A DNA stretch of 64,000 nt from Pinisolibacter aquiterrae (lineage in GTDB: Bacteria; Pseudomonadota; Alphaproteobacteria; Rhizobiales; Ancalomicrobiaceae). Below the pieces are notes generated by a model. The model was given only the letters and a program-made list of their open reading frames with translations. It ran no database searches and was not told the DNA's origin. Location of the stretch: NCBI RefSeq assembly GCF_019160155.1, contig NZ_JAFNIH010000041.1:290871-354870 (forward strand), read 5' to 3'. The position numbers were made by a program, and so were the translations under genes. Position 1 is the first letter of the stretch. Every line of letters starts with the position of its first letter. Of the stretch, positions 1 to 8,781 are shown one piece after another.

Positions 1-130
1 CTTCCTTCAGGCGCACGTCGTAATAGGGCGTCATGCCGTCGACGCCGGTGACCAGATGACCGTCGGCGAGCAGCCGCTTGGCCAGATGGAAACCGATGAA
101 ACCGGCGGTTCCGGTGATCAGGACGTGCAT
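1..130 (-). CDS. NAD-dependent epimerase, UDP-glucuronate 4-epimerase-like (N-terminal fragment)
   Basis: Only the first 43 codons are inside the window; the rest lies left of position 1. The protein begins [20 protein letters not shown], which contains the GxxGFIG dinucleotide-binding loop of extended short-chain dehydrogenases. It continues with a [12 protein letters not shown] stretch typical of UDP-glucuronate 4-epimerases, which make UDP-galacturonate for capsules and lipopolysaccharide. The ATG lies at 130-128. It follows the export gene ending at 216 in the same direction, so the two are probably co-transcribed. Related enzymes such as dTDP-glucose dehydratase share the loop, so the exact sugar substrate is an inference. 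Confidence 0.8.
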   Translation of the reverse strand, partial: MHVLITGTAGFIGFHLAKRLLADGHLVTGVDGMTPYYDVRLKE

Positions 131-215
131 CGTGCTCCTCGTCATTCGAACATCCACGGGACGAGGCCGGCGCGCCGCCGGCCTCGGAGTTTCCGACCCT
201 GTTCGATCGATCGCC

Positions 216-1370
216 TCAGTTCACGGTCGCGGTCGACTTGAACGCGCCGACGGTCGAGGTGACGCCCCGGATCACGGTCACGAACTTCGAGAATTGAACG
301 GTGGGAGCGTTGGCGACGTAGATCATGTCCTTGTCGCGGACGGTGATCTGTTGGGCGAAGAAGTAATCTCCGGCCTTGTCGAAGCGAAGCCGATAGATGA
401 CCGGAACGGGTTCGTTGCCGGCGAGATGTCTGGAGTTCGGACGCAGGGCGCGCACGACGCTCGCCGCCTCGCGACGGAACAGGAACACGGCGCTGGAATC
501 GGCCTGGGTGTCGATCAGACCACCCGCCTTGGCGACCGCCTGCAGCAGCGTCATCGGCTCGTCGTCGATCGGATAGTCCTTCTGCGCGGCGACCGCGCCG
601 AGCGCCACGAACACCGGGGCGTCGCGATAGACGTAGATCTTGTCGCCCGGGTAGACGTAGACGTCTTCCTTCGGGTTCCTGAGGATCGTCTCGAGCAGCG
701 CCGACTCGCTCGTCGAACCGCGCGTCAGCCGGACCTTGGTCTCGTGCGGCAGCGTCTTGACGCCGCCGGCCTGGGCGATGACGTCGAGCAGGCGATCGCC
801 CTTGAGGGAGAGCGCGACGCGCGCGGCGCCGGTGGCGTCGCCGGTCACGGTGGCGGCGGCGCCGTTGCCCTGCGTCGAGACGATCACCTGCGGTTCGATC
901 GCCTTGTCCTTGAGCTTGGTCTCGATGGCCTTGGCGACCGCGGCGGGCGTGCGCCCGGCGGCGGGGACGCGTCCGGCATAGGGGACGCTCAGCGACCCGT
1001 CGCGATCGACGGTCTGCGGCGGCAGCGCGATGTTGCGCGAACCGGCCGAGGTCGTGCCCATCGGCGCGGTATTGGAGAAGAGACCGCCGCCGGCGGCCTC
1101 GAAGATGGTGATGACGACCTGGTCGCCGACGGACAGCGCCTGCGAGGGCGCCGGAGCGTGGCTCGAGAAGCGGCCGGCGAAGGCATTGACGGGGCGATTG
1201 CGCAGCGCCGGCAGGTCCGACTCGGTGACGTCGATCACTTCATAGGGAAGGTCGGCGACCTCCGTGCCCGTCGGTTCCACGACCATGCTCGCGGTCGGTC
1301 CGGAGGCCGGAAGATTGGAACATCCCGCGAGGAGACCGAAGAGAAGGGGCAGGAGGATCAGCTTCTTCAT
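216..1370 (-). CDS. Outer-membrane polysaccharide export lipoprotein (Wza/KpsD-type)
   Basis: The 384-residue protein has a lipoprotein signal peptide with the lipobox LLAGC (Cys about residue 17). It then has a polysaccharide-export domain (about 75-165, with the typical [13 protein letters not shown] opening and [12 protein letters not shown] segment) and SLBB-like repeats (about 195-350, [11 protein letters not shown] and [12 protein letters not shown]). Proteins of this family form the outer-membrane channel through which capsular or exopolysaccharide leaves the cell. The neighbours, a KpsE-type protein and KpsC, point to a Kdo-linked capsule export system, although no KpsM/KpsT ABC transporter is in the window. 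The ATG at 1370 is preceded by a 243-base gap after the upstream gene. Confidence 0.9.
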   Translation of the reverse strand: MKKLILLPLLFGLLAGCSNLPASGPTASMVVEPTGTEVADLPYEVIDVTESDLPALRNRPVNAFAGRFSSHAPAPSQALSVGDQVVITIFEAAGGGLFSNTAPMGTTSAGSRNIALPPQTVDRDGSLSVPYAGRVPAAGRTPAAVAKAIETKLKDKAIEPQVIVSTQGNGAAATVTGDATGAARVALSLKGDRLLDVIAQAGGVKTLPHETKVRLTRGSTSESALLETILRNPKEDVYVYPGDKIYVYRDAPVFVALGAVAAQKDYPIDDEPMTLLQAVAKAGGLIDTQADSSAVFLFRREAASVVRALRPNSRHLAGNEPVPVIYRLRFDKAGDYFFAQQITVRDKDMIYVANAPTVQFSKFVTVIRGVTSTVGAFKSTATVN

Positions 1371-1613
1371 AGTCTACCAGCGTGTCCGATTTCACGGGGG
1401 GTGCTTAGCACGGAACCGTGCGAGCGCCAACCGAAGGGCCGCGACGCAGTCGAGCCCGAACAATGCTTCGAACTCGTCAAGTTTCTGTATGCTTGGATCA
1501 TTCGATGGAAAGACAAATTCTCCCGGCGGCCGATATCGGGCCGGCGATGTTGCCGAATGGCAACGGTCTTCGCGTCCGCCGCTGCGGTCGATCGTCGCAT
1601 CGACGAGGCCGGA

Positions 1614-2918
1614 TCAGCCGACGAGATGCGAGCGCAGCACGCCGAAGACGAGCGAGCCGAAGAACGACAGGCCGATGCCGATGATCCCCGCCGCCAACAG
1701 GCTGGTGAAGGGGGTCGGATAGGAGGGGCGCCCGTCGGCGTGCGGGGCGGCGACGACGGCGACGTATTTCTGCTGGCGCAGCATCGCCCGTCGGGTGAAG
1801 TCGAGCGACTGGCGCGCCGCCGTCAGGTTCTGTTCGGCATATTCCTGCGCGATCTTCAGTGCTTCGAAGCGGGAGATCTGGTTCGCCGCCGCGCTGCCGG
1901 CGCCGCCCAGGCGCCTGCGGAGTTCGGCGATGCGATCCTTCGTCGTCTGGATCTCGGTCATGAGCGACCGGCGTCGCGGATGGTCGCGCGCGCCGGTGGC
2001 GTCGATCGCGGCGAGTTCGTTCTGACTGCCGGTGAGCTGGCCCTCGAGCTGTCCGATCAGGCCGTTGATCATGGTCACGTCGGCGGTCGGGTCGACGATG
2101 CCGTTGGCGTCACGCCAGCGCGCCATCTCGATCCGGGCATCGGCGGCCCGTTTCTCGGCGTTTCCGACCTCCGCCTCGCTCGCCTTGAGCGCGTCGGTGC
2201 GCGCCCGCAGGTTCATCTGGTCGGCGAATTCCTCGGTGACCTCGATCAGCGCGCGCGCGATCGTCTCGGAATCGGGGGGCGAGAAGGCCTGAACGTCGAG
2301 AACGACGATCTGTTCCATCATGTTGTAGCGGGCGGTGACGCGGGTGCGATAGGCGTCGTAGAGCTCGTCCTCGGTCGCGTCGGCGGGCAGCCGGACCAAG
2401 GGATCGGCGTCGGGGTGGGCGAGCAGCGCCCGCAGGTCGACCCGCGACTGGAGACGCACCATCGCGTCGCGAGAGGCGATGAAGTCACGCGCCGCATAGC
2501 CGTCGACGAGCCCGCCGAGGACGCCGCCGCCGGAGGCGAGCATCGATCCCATCGACGAGGCGGACGAGGAGGCCTCGCTGCCACGGATCGAGAAGCGGAC
2601 CTCGGTCGTATACATCGGCGTGGCGATGAGGAAGACGTAGATCGCGACGGCGAGGACCGGCAGGACGGCGGTCAGCGCGGCGAGAAGACCGAGGACGCGG
2701 GAGCGGCGGCGCGTCACCCGGCGCAACTCGAAGAACTGGACGGGATCGACGATCGGCGTGGTCGGACGCGTCGCCAGGGCCGACTCGGTGGGCGTCGCCA
2801 GTGCCGACTCCGTGGGCGTCGGCACCAGAGCGTTCTTCGCTTTCCTCTTCTTCTTGCTCGACCGCGACGGCAGCGCGCGGAGGATGCCGATCAAGATCTT
2901 CTTCGAGGTCATGTGCAA
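1614..2918 (-). CDS. Capsule polysaccharide export inner-membrane protein (KpsE/CtrB/BexC-type)
   Basis: This 434-residue protein has the architecture of the capsule polysaccharide co-polymerase family. A cytoplasmic Arg/Lys-rich start is followed by one transmembrane segment (about 76-98), a Wzz-like periplasmic part (MYTTEVRFSIRG onward), a long coiled coil (about 235-385) and a second transmembrane segment near the C terminus (about 402-426). It would link the inner-membrane exporter to the outer-membrane channel encoded next to it. An in-frame duplication of TPTESALA lies in the N-terminal linker (about residues 34-49; DNA near 2770-2825), probably slippage of a 24-base unit. Two ATG codons (2918 and 2912) could start it; neither has a strong ribosome-binding site. 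Confidence 0.88.
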   Translation of the reverse strand: MHMTSKKILIGILRALPSRSSKKKRKAKNALVPTPTESALATPTESALATRPTTPIVDPVQFFELRRVTRRRSRVLGLLAALTAVLPVLAVAIYVFLIATPMYTTEVRFSIRGSEASSSASSMGSMLASGGGVLGGLVDGYAARDFIASRDAMVRLQSRVDLRALLAHPDADPLVRLPADATEDELYDAYRTRVTARYNMMEQIVVLDVQAFSPPDSETIARALIEVTEEFADQMNLRARTDALKASEAEVGNAEKRAADARIEMARWRDANGIVDPTADVTMINGLIGQLEGQLTGSQNELAAIDATGARDHPRRRSLMTEIQTTKDRIAELRRRLGGAGSAAANQISRFEALKIAQEYAEQNLTAARQSLDFTRRAMLRQQKYVAVVAAPHADGRPSYPTPFTSLLAAGIIGIGLSFFGSLVFGVLRSHLVG

Positions 2919-3199
2919 ATTTCATCCGGCCCTTGTCGACGATACGCGCCTGCTCGCAATACTCGGTCAGAGTCCTCGCACGGAAGCTCGATACGATCCA
3001 GATCCGCCTCGTCGTCTCGCCTGCGAACGAACCCCTTCACGGCAATGGGCTACGCCTCCCGGCGACACGGGCGGCATCGTCGACGAGATATACGTCGAAA
3101 CACGGCGAGAGTGCGACGGGGATCCGGCCGGACCGGACGAAAAACGGCCTTCTCGCGGGTCCGCCGGTCCGTCCGAGCGCGCGGACGTGGCCTCCCGCG

Positions 3200-4609
3200 T
3201 CAGCGGCGACAGGCCCCGGCCGGCCAATCCGCCGTTCCCGCCGGCCCGGCCCGGGCGATGATGCAGGCCATCGCGGCCCGCGCCCCGAGCGCGCGCAGGT
3301 CGAGCGGGGCGATCGGCCGCGCGCCGCCGTAGCGGACGGCCGGAACGAGATGGGGGCGGTTCTGATCGACGACCTCGTCGGCGACGGCGACGTTGCCCTC
3401 GGCGCGGATCGCGGCCTCGCTCTCGTTGCGCGGCACGCTCGCGCCCGGCGTCGTCGTGGTGGAGAGGCCCATCGGGCGGCGCCCGGCGGCGGGAACGCCG
3501 AGAAAGAGATTGCTCTCGGCGAGGACCAGCGCGCCGTCGCTGGCGAAGGTCGCATAGGTCGCCCCGGCGCGGCCGTCGCCACGATCATAGGGTTCGAAGG
3601 CGAAGAGATTGTCCACTTCGTGCAGCAGCACCCGGCCGAAGGCGCGCGGCTGACGTTGCCCGGCCCATTCGAAGAAATTGCCGGCGAGCGTCATGCGGTA
3701 GAGCGGCTCGAGCGGGCGTGCGGCGGGGTCGGCGTAGTTCGGGCAGCCGCCGCCCGCGGCCGGAGCGCCGCCGCATCCGTCGGTGCCGAACAGCATCGCC
3801 TTGTCGTGCCGGCCGAAGCGATTGTAGGCGATGGTGACGCGCCCGATGCCCGCCGGGGGCATCGGTCTGCCGACACCGGAGGTGATGTCGATCTCGCCGT
3901 CGCCGCAGGTCTCGAAGTCGTTGTGGATCACCGCGAGGCGATCGAAGGCGCCGGTCACGGTGATGCAGTCGCGGAAGTCGCGCCCGTCGGCGCGGCCCTT
4001 GTTCTCGCCCTCGTAAGGATACTTGCGCAGCGTCAGACCGGCGACGACGACGTTGCGCCGGCCGGGCAGCATGATCAGAGGGATCTCCGCCGGGGCGATC
4101 AGCGTCACGCCGGTGCAGCCGCCGTCGAGGGTGGTGTCGTCGGGCGGCCGGATCGCCGCCTGCAGAGAGATGGTCCGCCCGGTGAGGGCGGGATCGAAGA
4201 CGATCGTCGTCGGGCCGCGCCGCCGCGCGGCCTCCGCCACCACGGCGCGCAGCGATCCGGCGATGGGCGGGCTTCCGCGCCCGTAATCGGCATCCGAGGT
4301 GACGGTCAGCGTCGGTCCGCCGAGGCCGCCGGTGGTGCCGGCTTCCGCCGCGAAGCCGGGGATCGCCGCCACTTTCGCCGCCGCGCTCAGGGCACAGGCC
4401 TTGGCGCCGCCGCTCGCCGCCCGTGCCTCGGCGCGTGCCCGGGCGAGAACCTCGTGGGCACGGGCGCGGGCCGCCTCGTCGATCCGCGCGGCCGCGCCGG
4501 CCGGAAGGACGCAGGCGGCGAGGGCGAGGACGGCGAGGAGGAACGCCCACGTCCGCGATCCCGAGGGCGCGCGCGACGGGGCGAGAGGGAATCGAGCAGG
4601 GGTCGTCAC
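3200..4609 (-). CDS. Secreted polysaccharide lyase family 1-like (pectate lyase-type beta-helix) protein
   Basis: The start is taken as the GTG at 4609, which sits 8 bases after a GAGAGGC-type ribosome-binding site and gives a 469-residue protein with a clear signal peptide (hydrophobic run FLLAVLALAACVLPAGAAA). The rest follows the right-handed beta-helix pattern of PL1 pectate lyases: IPGFAAEAG, TTGGLGG, GSLRAVV, TIVFDPALTGRTISL, then GDGEIDITSG (candidate calcium ligands) and FGRHDKAMLFG. Such enzymes cleave acidic polysaccharides by beta-elimination. Placed between capsule export and KpsC genes, it is more likely to trim or release the cell's own uronic-acid capsule than to attack plant pectin. 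That role is an inference, and catalytic activity cannot be shown here. Confidence 0.75.
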   Translation of the reverse strand: MTTPARFPLAPSRAPSGSRTWAFLLAVLALAACVLPAGAAARIDEAARARAHEVLARARAEARAASGGAKACALSAAAKVAAIPGFAAEAGTTGGLGGPTLTVTSDADYGRGSPPIAGSLRAVVAEAARRRGPTTIVFDPALTGRTISLQAAIRPPDDTTLDGGCTGVTLIAPAEIPLIMLPGRRNVVVAGLTLRKYPYEGENKGRADGRDFRDCITVTGAFDRLAVIHNDFETCGDGEIDITSGVGRPMPPAGIGRVTIAYNRFGRHDKAMLFGTDGCGGAPAAGGGCPNYADPAARPLEPLYRMTLAGNFFEWAGQRQPRAFGRVLLHEVDNLFAFEPYDRGDGRAGATYATFASDGALVLAESNLFLGVPAAGRRPMGLSTTTTPGASVPRNESEAAIRAEGNVAVADEVVDQNRPHLVPAVRYGGARPIAPLDLRALGARAAMACIIARAGPAGTADWPAGACRR

Positions 4610-4689
4610 GTCGCGCCTCTCGAAGGCTGTTTCGGCGATGATCGAGAGCGATTCCGACCGAAACGTGACGCCGGTCGCGCCCCTCGCCG

Positions 4690-6804
4690 TCAGGGACGGC
4701 GCAGCAGGCGCCAGATCGGGCCGGTGAGATTGTGGGCCGACCAGGCGGCGACGTGGCGCAGGTTGCGGCGCAGCCGCCCGCTCGGGCTCGCGTCGCGGGC
4801 GCGCGCCGCGCTCAGGCGCTCGACGATCACTTCGACCGGGCAGGGCAGTCCCGTCTGCGGATCGACGTAGCGGGGATAGAGGACGAGGGCGAGGGCGACC
4901 AGCGCGTCGATGGTGAGGCGGCGGTCGCGACGCGGGACCGGGCAGAGGTCCTCGGTGAGGCCCCATCCGGCATAGAACGGGGCGCCGTGGGTGGTCACCG
5001 GCAGGCCCCGGATCAGCGCCTCGAAGCCGGTCAGCGACGTCATGGTCTCGACCGCGTCGACATGGGCGAGGAGCGAGGCCATGGCCACGTCGACGACGAC
5101 ACGGTCGGCGAGCGCGCCGGCGATCGCGTCCGGAACACGGCCGCGCCGATAGCCGGCGTGGACGTCGGGGTGCGGCTTGTAGACGATGAAGGCGTCGGGA
5201 TGGCGGGCGCGGACGGCGCCGAGCAGGTCGGCGTTGGTGGTGACCACGGGCGAGCCGAGGCGGACCGAGGCGTCGTCCTCGACCTGACCGGGCACGAGAA
5301 TGCACCGCCGCCCGCCGGGCAGCGCCAGCGGGCCGGTGTCGGCCTCGTTGTATTTGGAAAGGCCGCGCGCGACGATCGTCTCGCGCAGCCGCGCCGCCCG
5401 TTCGATCAGGGCGGGCGAGAATTCCGTCGTCTCGGCGAGATGTTCGAAGGCGCTCGGCCGCGTCGGATCGTAATAGATGCCGCGATCGTCGAAGACCAGC
5501 GAGGCGGGCGCCACGAAGGAGGCGCCGAGGCCGACGGAGCGCAGGAACCCGTCCTCGACCCGTACGACCGCGGGCGGATCCTCGCCCGGCGCCGCGACGA
5601 TCGGCCGGCTGCCCCAGACCACCAGCCGCGCGCCCTCGGTGCGGGCGAGCCGGACGGCGTCGGCCTCGCGGCGGGCGAAACGCGGCGGTCCGCCGATCCC
5701 GTCGAGAAACCGCGTGACGGCGCGCCGCTTCCATCGCGAGAAGCCGAGGCAGACCGAGGCGGCGGCCTCGTGGTGGCGGTCGCGCAGGAAGGCGAGCCGT
5801 TCGACCGCCTCGGCGAAGGCGATCGGCCGGCCGGTCCAGGGATCGATCCAGCGGCAGTGGTCGAGATAGGCGGCAGCGGCGAAGGCCGCGCGCGTCGGCC
5901 GCGCGGCACGGCGCGAGAGCGCGGGGAAACGGTCGTCGGTCAGACCCCAGCCGGCATAGGCGGCGGCGCCGAAACAGGTGACCGGCACCCCGGCGAGCAT
6001 CGCCTCGAGGCCGAATTGGCTCGAAACGACATAGACGCGGGCGGCGATCTCGATCAGCGACCAGGGGTCGACGTCTTCGGCGAGGATGACGACGCCCGGC
6101 CGGCCGACCGCCTCCAGGAGATGGCCGCGCTTCCTCCCCGAGATCGTCTCGGGATGGATCTTGACGGCGATGGTCCGGCCGGGATTTTCCGCGATCGCCG
6201 CCTCGAGCATGTCGCGGAACGTGGCGGCGTCGGCGAGCGCCCCGACGACGGAGGCGTCGCCGAAGGTCTGGTCGACGACCACGACGACGTCGCGGCCGGC
6301 GGGCAGCCCCAGGACGGCGGCGGATTTGGCCGGCGCGTGGTTGTATTTCGAAAGGCGCGTGTCGCTGAGCGCGGCGAGCACGGCGTGGCCCGGCGCGTCG
6401 TCGGTCTCGGCCGCCCGGCGCGTCACCGCCGCCTCGAGGTCGCTCGGCTCGCGGGCGTCGTAATAGATCCCGGTGCGATCGACGATCCAGCCGATCGCCG
6501 GCTCGCGGTCGCCGGGGCGCACCGAGCGCAGGAAGCCGTCCTCGAGCGCCACATAGGGCAGCCCCGTGCGCGCGGCGCGGCGGCGCTGGGCGTCGGCGGT
6601 CGGCTTGTGGCCCCAGCCGACGAGAAGATCGACGTCGCTCGGCCCGCCGAACCGCAGGCGCACCGGATCGGCGTCGAGGAGGCGCGCGACCACGTCGCGC
6701 GTCTTCCAGATGCCGGGGGAGGCGATGCCGAAGCGTCGCCGCGCCGGTGCCTCGGCCGGTCGGGGCGTCCGCGTCGCGGCCGAGGGGAGATCGTCGTGGG
6801 TCAC
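4690..6804 (-). CDS. kpsC: Capsular polysaccharide linker synthase KpsC (two Kdo transferase modules)
   Basis: The 704-residue protein is an internal duplication. Each half carries the same ordered motifs: EDGFLRSV (residues 88-95 and about 410), GIYYD (about 112 and 440), LSKYN (about 152 and 476), a K-x-HP segment (IHPETISG; YKPHPDVHAG), and GLEAMLAGVPV/GFEALIRGLPV followed by YAGWGLT. This is the layout of KpsC/LipA, the cytoplasmic enzyme whose two glycosyltransferase modules add alternating beta-Kdo residues to lysophosphatidylglycerol to build the anchor of group 2 capsules. The start codon is a GTG (GTGACCCAC) with only a weak ribosome-binding site. Its partner kpsS is not in the window. 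Confidence 0.9.
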   Translation of the reverse strand: MTHDDLPSAATRTPRPAEAPARRRFGIASPGIWKTRDVVARLLDADPVRLRFGGPSDVDLLVGWGHKPTADAQRRRAARTGLPYVALEDGFLRSVRPGDREPAIGWIVDRTGIYYDAREPSDLEAAVTRRAAETDDAPGHAVLAALSDTRLSKYNHAPAKSAAVLGLPAGRDVVVVVDQTFGDASVVGALADAATFRDMLEAAIAENPGRTIAVKIHPETISGRKRGHLLEAVGRPGVVILAEDVDPWSLIEIAARVYVVSSQFGLEAMLAGVPVTCFGAAAYAGWGLTDDRFPALSRRAARPTRAAFAAAAYLDHCRWIDPWTGRPIAFAEAVERLAFLRDRHHEAAASVCLGFSRWKRRAVTRFLDGIGGPPRFARREADAVRLARTEGARLVVWGSRPIVAAPGEDPPAVVRVEDGFLRSVGLGASFVAPASLVFDDRGIYYDPTRPSAFEHLAETTEFSPALIERAARLRETIVARGLSKYNEADTGPLALPGGRRCILVPGQVEDDASVRLGSPVVTTNADLLGAVRARHPDAFIVYKPHPDVHAGYRRGRVPDAIAGALADRVVVDVAMASLLAHVDAVETMTSLTGFEALIRGLPVTTHGAPFYAGWGLTEDLCPVPRRDRRLTIDALVALALVLYPRYVDPQTGLPCPVEVIVERLSAARARDASPSGRLRRNLRHVAAWSAHNLTGPIWRLLRRP

Positions 6805-6921
6805 GCGGGGGATCGGTCCGGTTCGGCGGCGTCGGCCGGGGTGGGCGACGCACGGCGGTCAACTTGCCGCGCCGCGAAGGTCTCGGTCAACCGCCGCACC
6901 GACGGCGCGGGTGAAGGCGGA

Positions 6922-8781
6922 TCAGGCGAAGCCGAAGGCGTCGGCGGCCGCCGCCGACGCGGTGTTCGGCAACAGCGACAGCAACGGCGCCTCGCTCCAG
7001 CACTGGACGAGCGTGCGGCTGGTGACGTCGTAGGCGATGGTGAGGACGCCGGCGAGGTCGGCGAAGGCCGCCGACGGATCCTCCGCCGAGAGGCGGCGGT
7101 CTTCGCCGAGGGCGCGGACGTGGCCGGAGGCGGCGGCGAAGTCCAGCGCGGCGCGCTGCGACGCGCCGGCCGCGATCGTGACGAACCGGATCTTCGGGAC
7201 GATCTTCACGAGATCCGTCGACAGCCGCGCGATCGCCTCGACATAGGCGTCGTCGGCCGAGGGCGCGAAGAGACCGACGATCGCCTCGCCGCCCGCCGGG
7301 ATCGGCCGCCGCTTCGCGATCCGGCGGGGCGGCAGCTCGAAGACCTCCACCTCGGTCTCGGGCGACAGGGTGCGTTGACGATGCAGCGCGGCGGCGCGCT
7401 CGGGCGAGGCGACGCGGACGACGTCGGCATTGTCGATGACGTCCTCGAGGATCCGCCGTTCGGCGGCGGCGAGCGGGGTGGTGCGCCAGCGCGCGAGATC
7501 CGCGGGCCCGTGCGGATCCTCGCCGAGCAGGTTGAGCTCGAGCCGCGCCCCGGTGCGCCGCGCGGCGATCAGCGCCGCATAGGCGAGGAGCGGCGCGTCG
7601 GGAACGACGACGCGTCCGATGCGCTCGGCCTCGATCGTCTGCGCGATGCGCGCCGCCGCCGTCGAGACGAGCCCGTCGGGGGAACTGCCGAGATTGCGGA
7701 GCGGCGGTCGGGCGAGCGTCGCGACGATGGCGTCGTCGACGAGGAGGGAGGTGCGGCAGCCGTTCTCCTCGCGACGCCGCGCGTCGATCCGCGCCAGGAC
7801 TTCGCGGGTCGGGAGCAGCCGCTCGGTGGTGCCGCTGAGGATCGTCATCACCCGGCCTTCGTCACAAGGACCGTCGGTGGTCCCGCGCTCCGGCAGGGCG
7901 GGACGCGTGGCATAGGGCGCGCGCCAGGCGACGGCATGGTCGTAGAGACGACGCTCGACCCCCGACGGGGGCGCGTCGCGAAGCACCGTCCGTGCGATCT
8001 CGCCGGCGGCGTCGATGCGCCCGTTCTCGAGGAAGCGCTGCACCAGACGCGACACGATCTCGAGGCGGGGAGCGATCACCCAACCGTCGCGCGCGAGGCG
8101 CATCGCGGTCTGCGGGTCACGCTCGACCAGCGCCAGCGCCAGTTCGTAATGCGCCCGGGCGCGCTCCGCCGGAGTTCCGACCGCGCTCTTCAGGGCGCCG
8201 GTCGCGCCGTCTCGATCGGTCAGGGCGAGCGTTTCGAGGACGCGGTCGGAGACCCGGCACCATTCGACCGGCGCCACCTCGCGCTTGGTGGTCTTCGCGC
8301 GCTTGTCGCGGAAGTTGCGGATCGTCAGGCTGACGATGCGCCAGGGCAGAAGCAGGACCCGCAGCGGGGTGTCGGCCGAGACGAGCAGATGGCCGAGCCG
8401 GAACGAGATCGAATTCTTGGTCTTCTGGATCTGTTGTTCCGTCGCCCGCAACTGGTGGCGGAGTTCGACGATGGTGCGCTCGGCGGCACGGTTGCGTTGG
8501 CGCTCGCGCTCGAGCAGCGACTGGAGGATCTTGGTCTCGACGGTCCTGGTCCGGCGCAGCGAGGCGGCACGCTCGGTCTCCCGGCTCGGAACCGCATCGC
8601 GCGCGGCGATCGCGGTCCCGACGGTGAGATTCGACGGTTCGGCCGGACTCGTACTCTGGTCCATCGCGGTGTTCGACATGTCCATGTCGGTGGGGAGCCC
8701 CCCGGGGTCCACGGCATCCGCCGGACCCGGCTCGGGGAACGAAACGTCCCGAAGCAAGCGAACCATCGCGGCGCCCGTCAT
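6922..8781 (-). CDS. Coiled-coil/TPR protein with a C-terminal glycosyltransferase-like domain
   Basis: The ATG at 8781 overlaps the TGA of the upstream glycosyltransferase (ATGA), giving 619 residues. The first 65 residues are acidic and disordered. A coiled coil follows (about 80-130), ending in an S-I-S-F-R-L-G motif and a basic amphipathic stretch (about 133-165) of the kind seen just before glycosyltransferase domains. Then comes a TPR-like helical region (about 175-270) and a C-terminal alpha/beta region with Rossmann-type elements (GEAIVGLFAP, VRALGEDRRLS). The layout matches the protein encoded at 14077-16233. No clear nucleotide-sugar-binding motif was found, so a glycosyltransferase or scaffold role is an inference. 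Confidence 0.65.
   Translation of the reverse strand: MTGAAMVRLLRDVSFPEPGPADAVDPGGLPTDMDMSNTAMDQSTSPAEPSNLTVGTAIAARDAVPSRETERAASLRRTRTVETKILQSLLERERQRNRAAERTIVELRHQLRATEQQIQKTKNSISFRLGHLLVSADTPLRVLLLPWRIVSLTIRNFRDKRAKTTKREVAPVEWCRVSDRVLETLALTDRDGATGALKSAVGTPAERARAHYELALALVERDPQTAMRLARDGWVIAPRLEIVSRLVQRFLENGRIDAAGEIARTVLRDAPPSGVERRLYDHAVAWRAPYATRPALPERGTTDGPCDEGRVMTILSGTTERLLPTREVLARIDARRREENGCRTSLLVDDAIVATLARPPLRNLGSSPDGLVSTAAARIAQTIEAERIGRVVVPDAPLLAYAALIAARRTGARLELNLLGEDPHGPADLARWRTTPLAAAERRILEDVIDNADVVRVASPERAAALHRQRTLSPETEVEVFELPPRRIAKRRPIPAGGEAIVGLFAPSADDAYVEAIARLSTDLVKIVPKIRFVTIAAGASQRAALDFAAASGHVRALGEDRRLSAEDPSAAFADLAGVLTIAYDVTSRTLVQCWSEAPLLSLLPNTASAAAADAFGFA

Noticed and set aside
2770-2825. 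Short 24-base tandem repeat as a possible phase-variation or CRISPR-like element
   Set aside because: It is two to three in-frame copies within the KpsE-type coding region and simply duplicates TPTESALA; there is no array structure.
78-3332. A plus-strand open frame of 1084 codons across the export genes
   Set aside because: It overlaps two well-supported minus-strand genes and their gaps and has no domain content.
6850-6895. GGTCAAC repeated twice upstream of kpsC, considered as FNR half-sites
   Set aside because: Direct repeats with no TTGAC partner at the right spacing; likely chance in a gap of roughly 117 bases.
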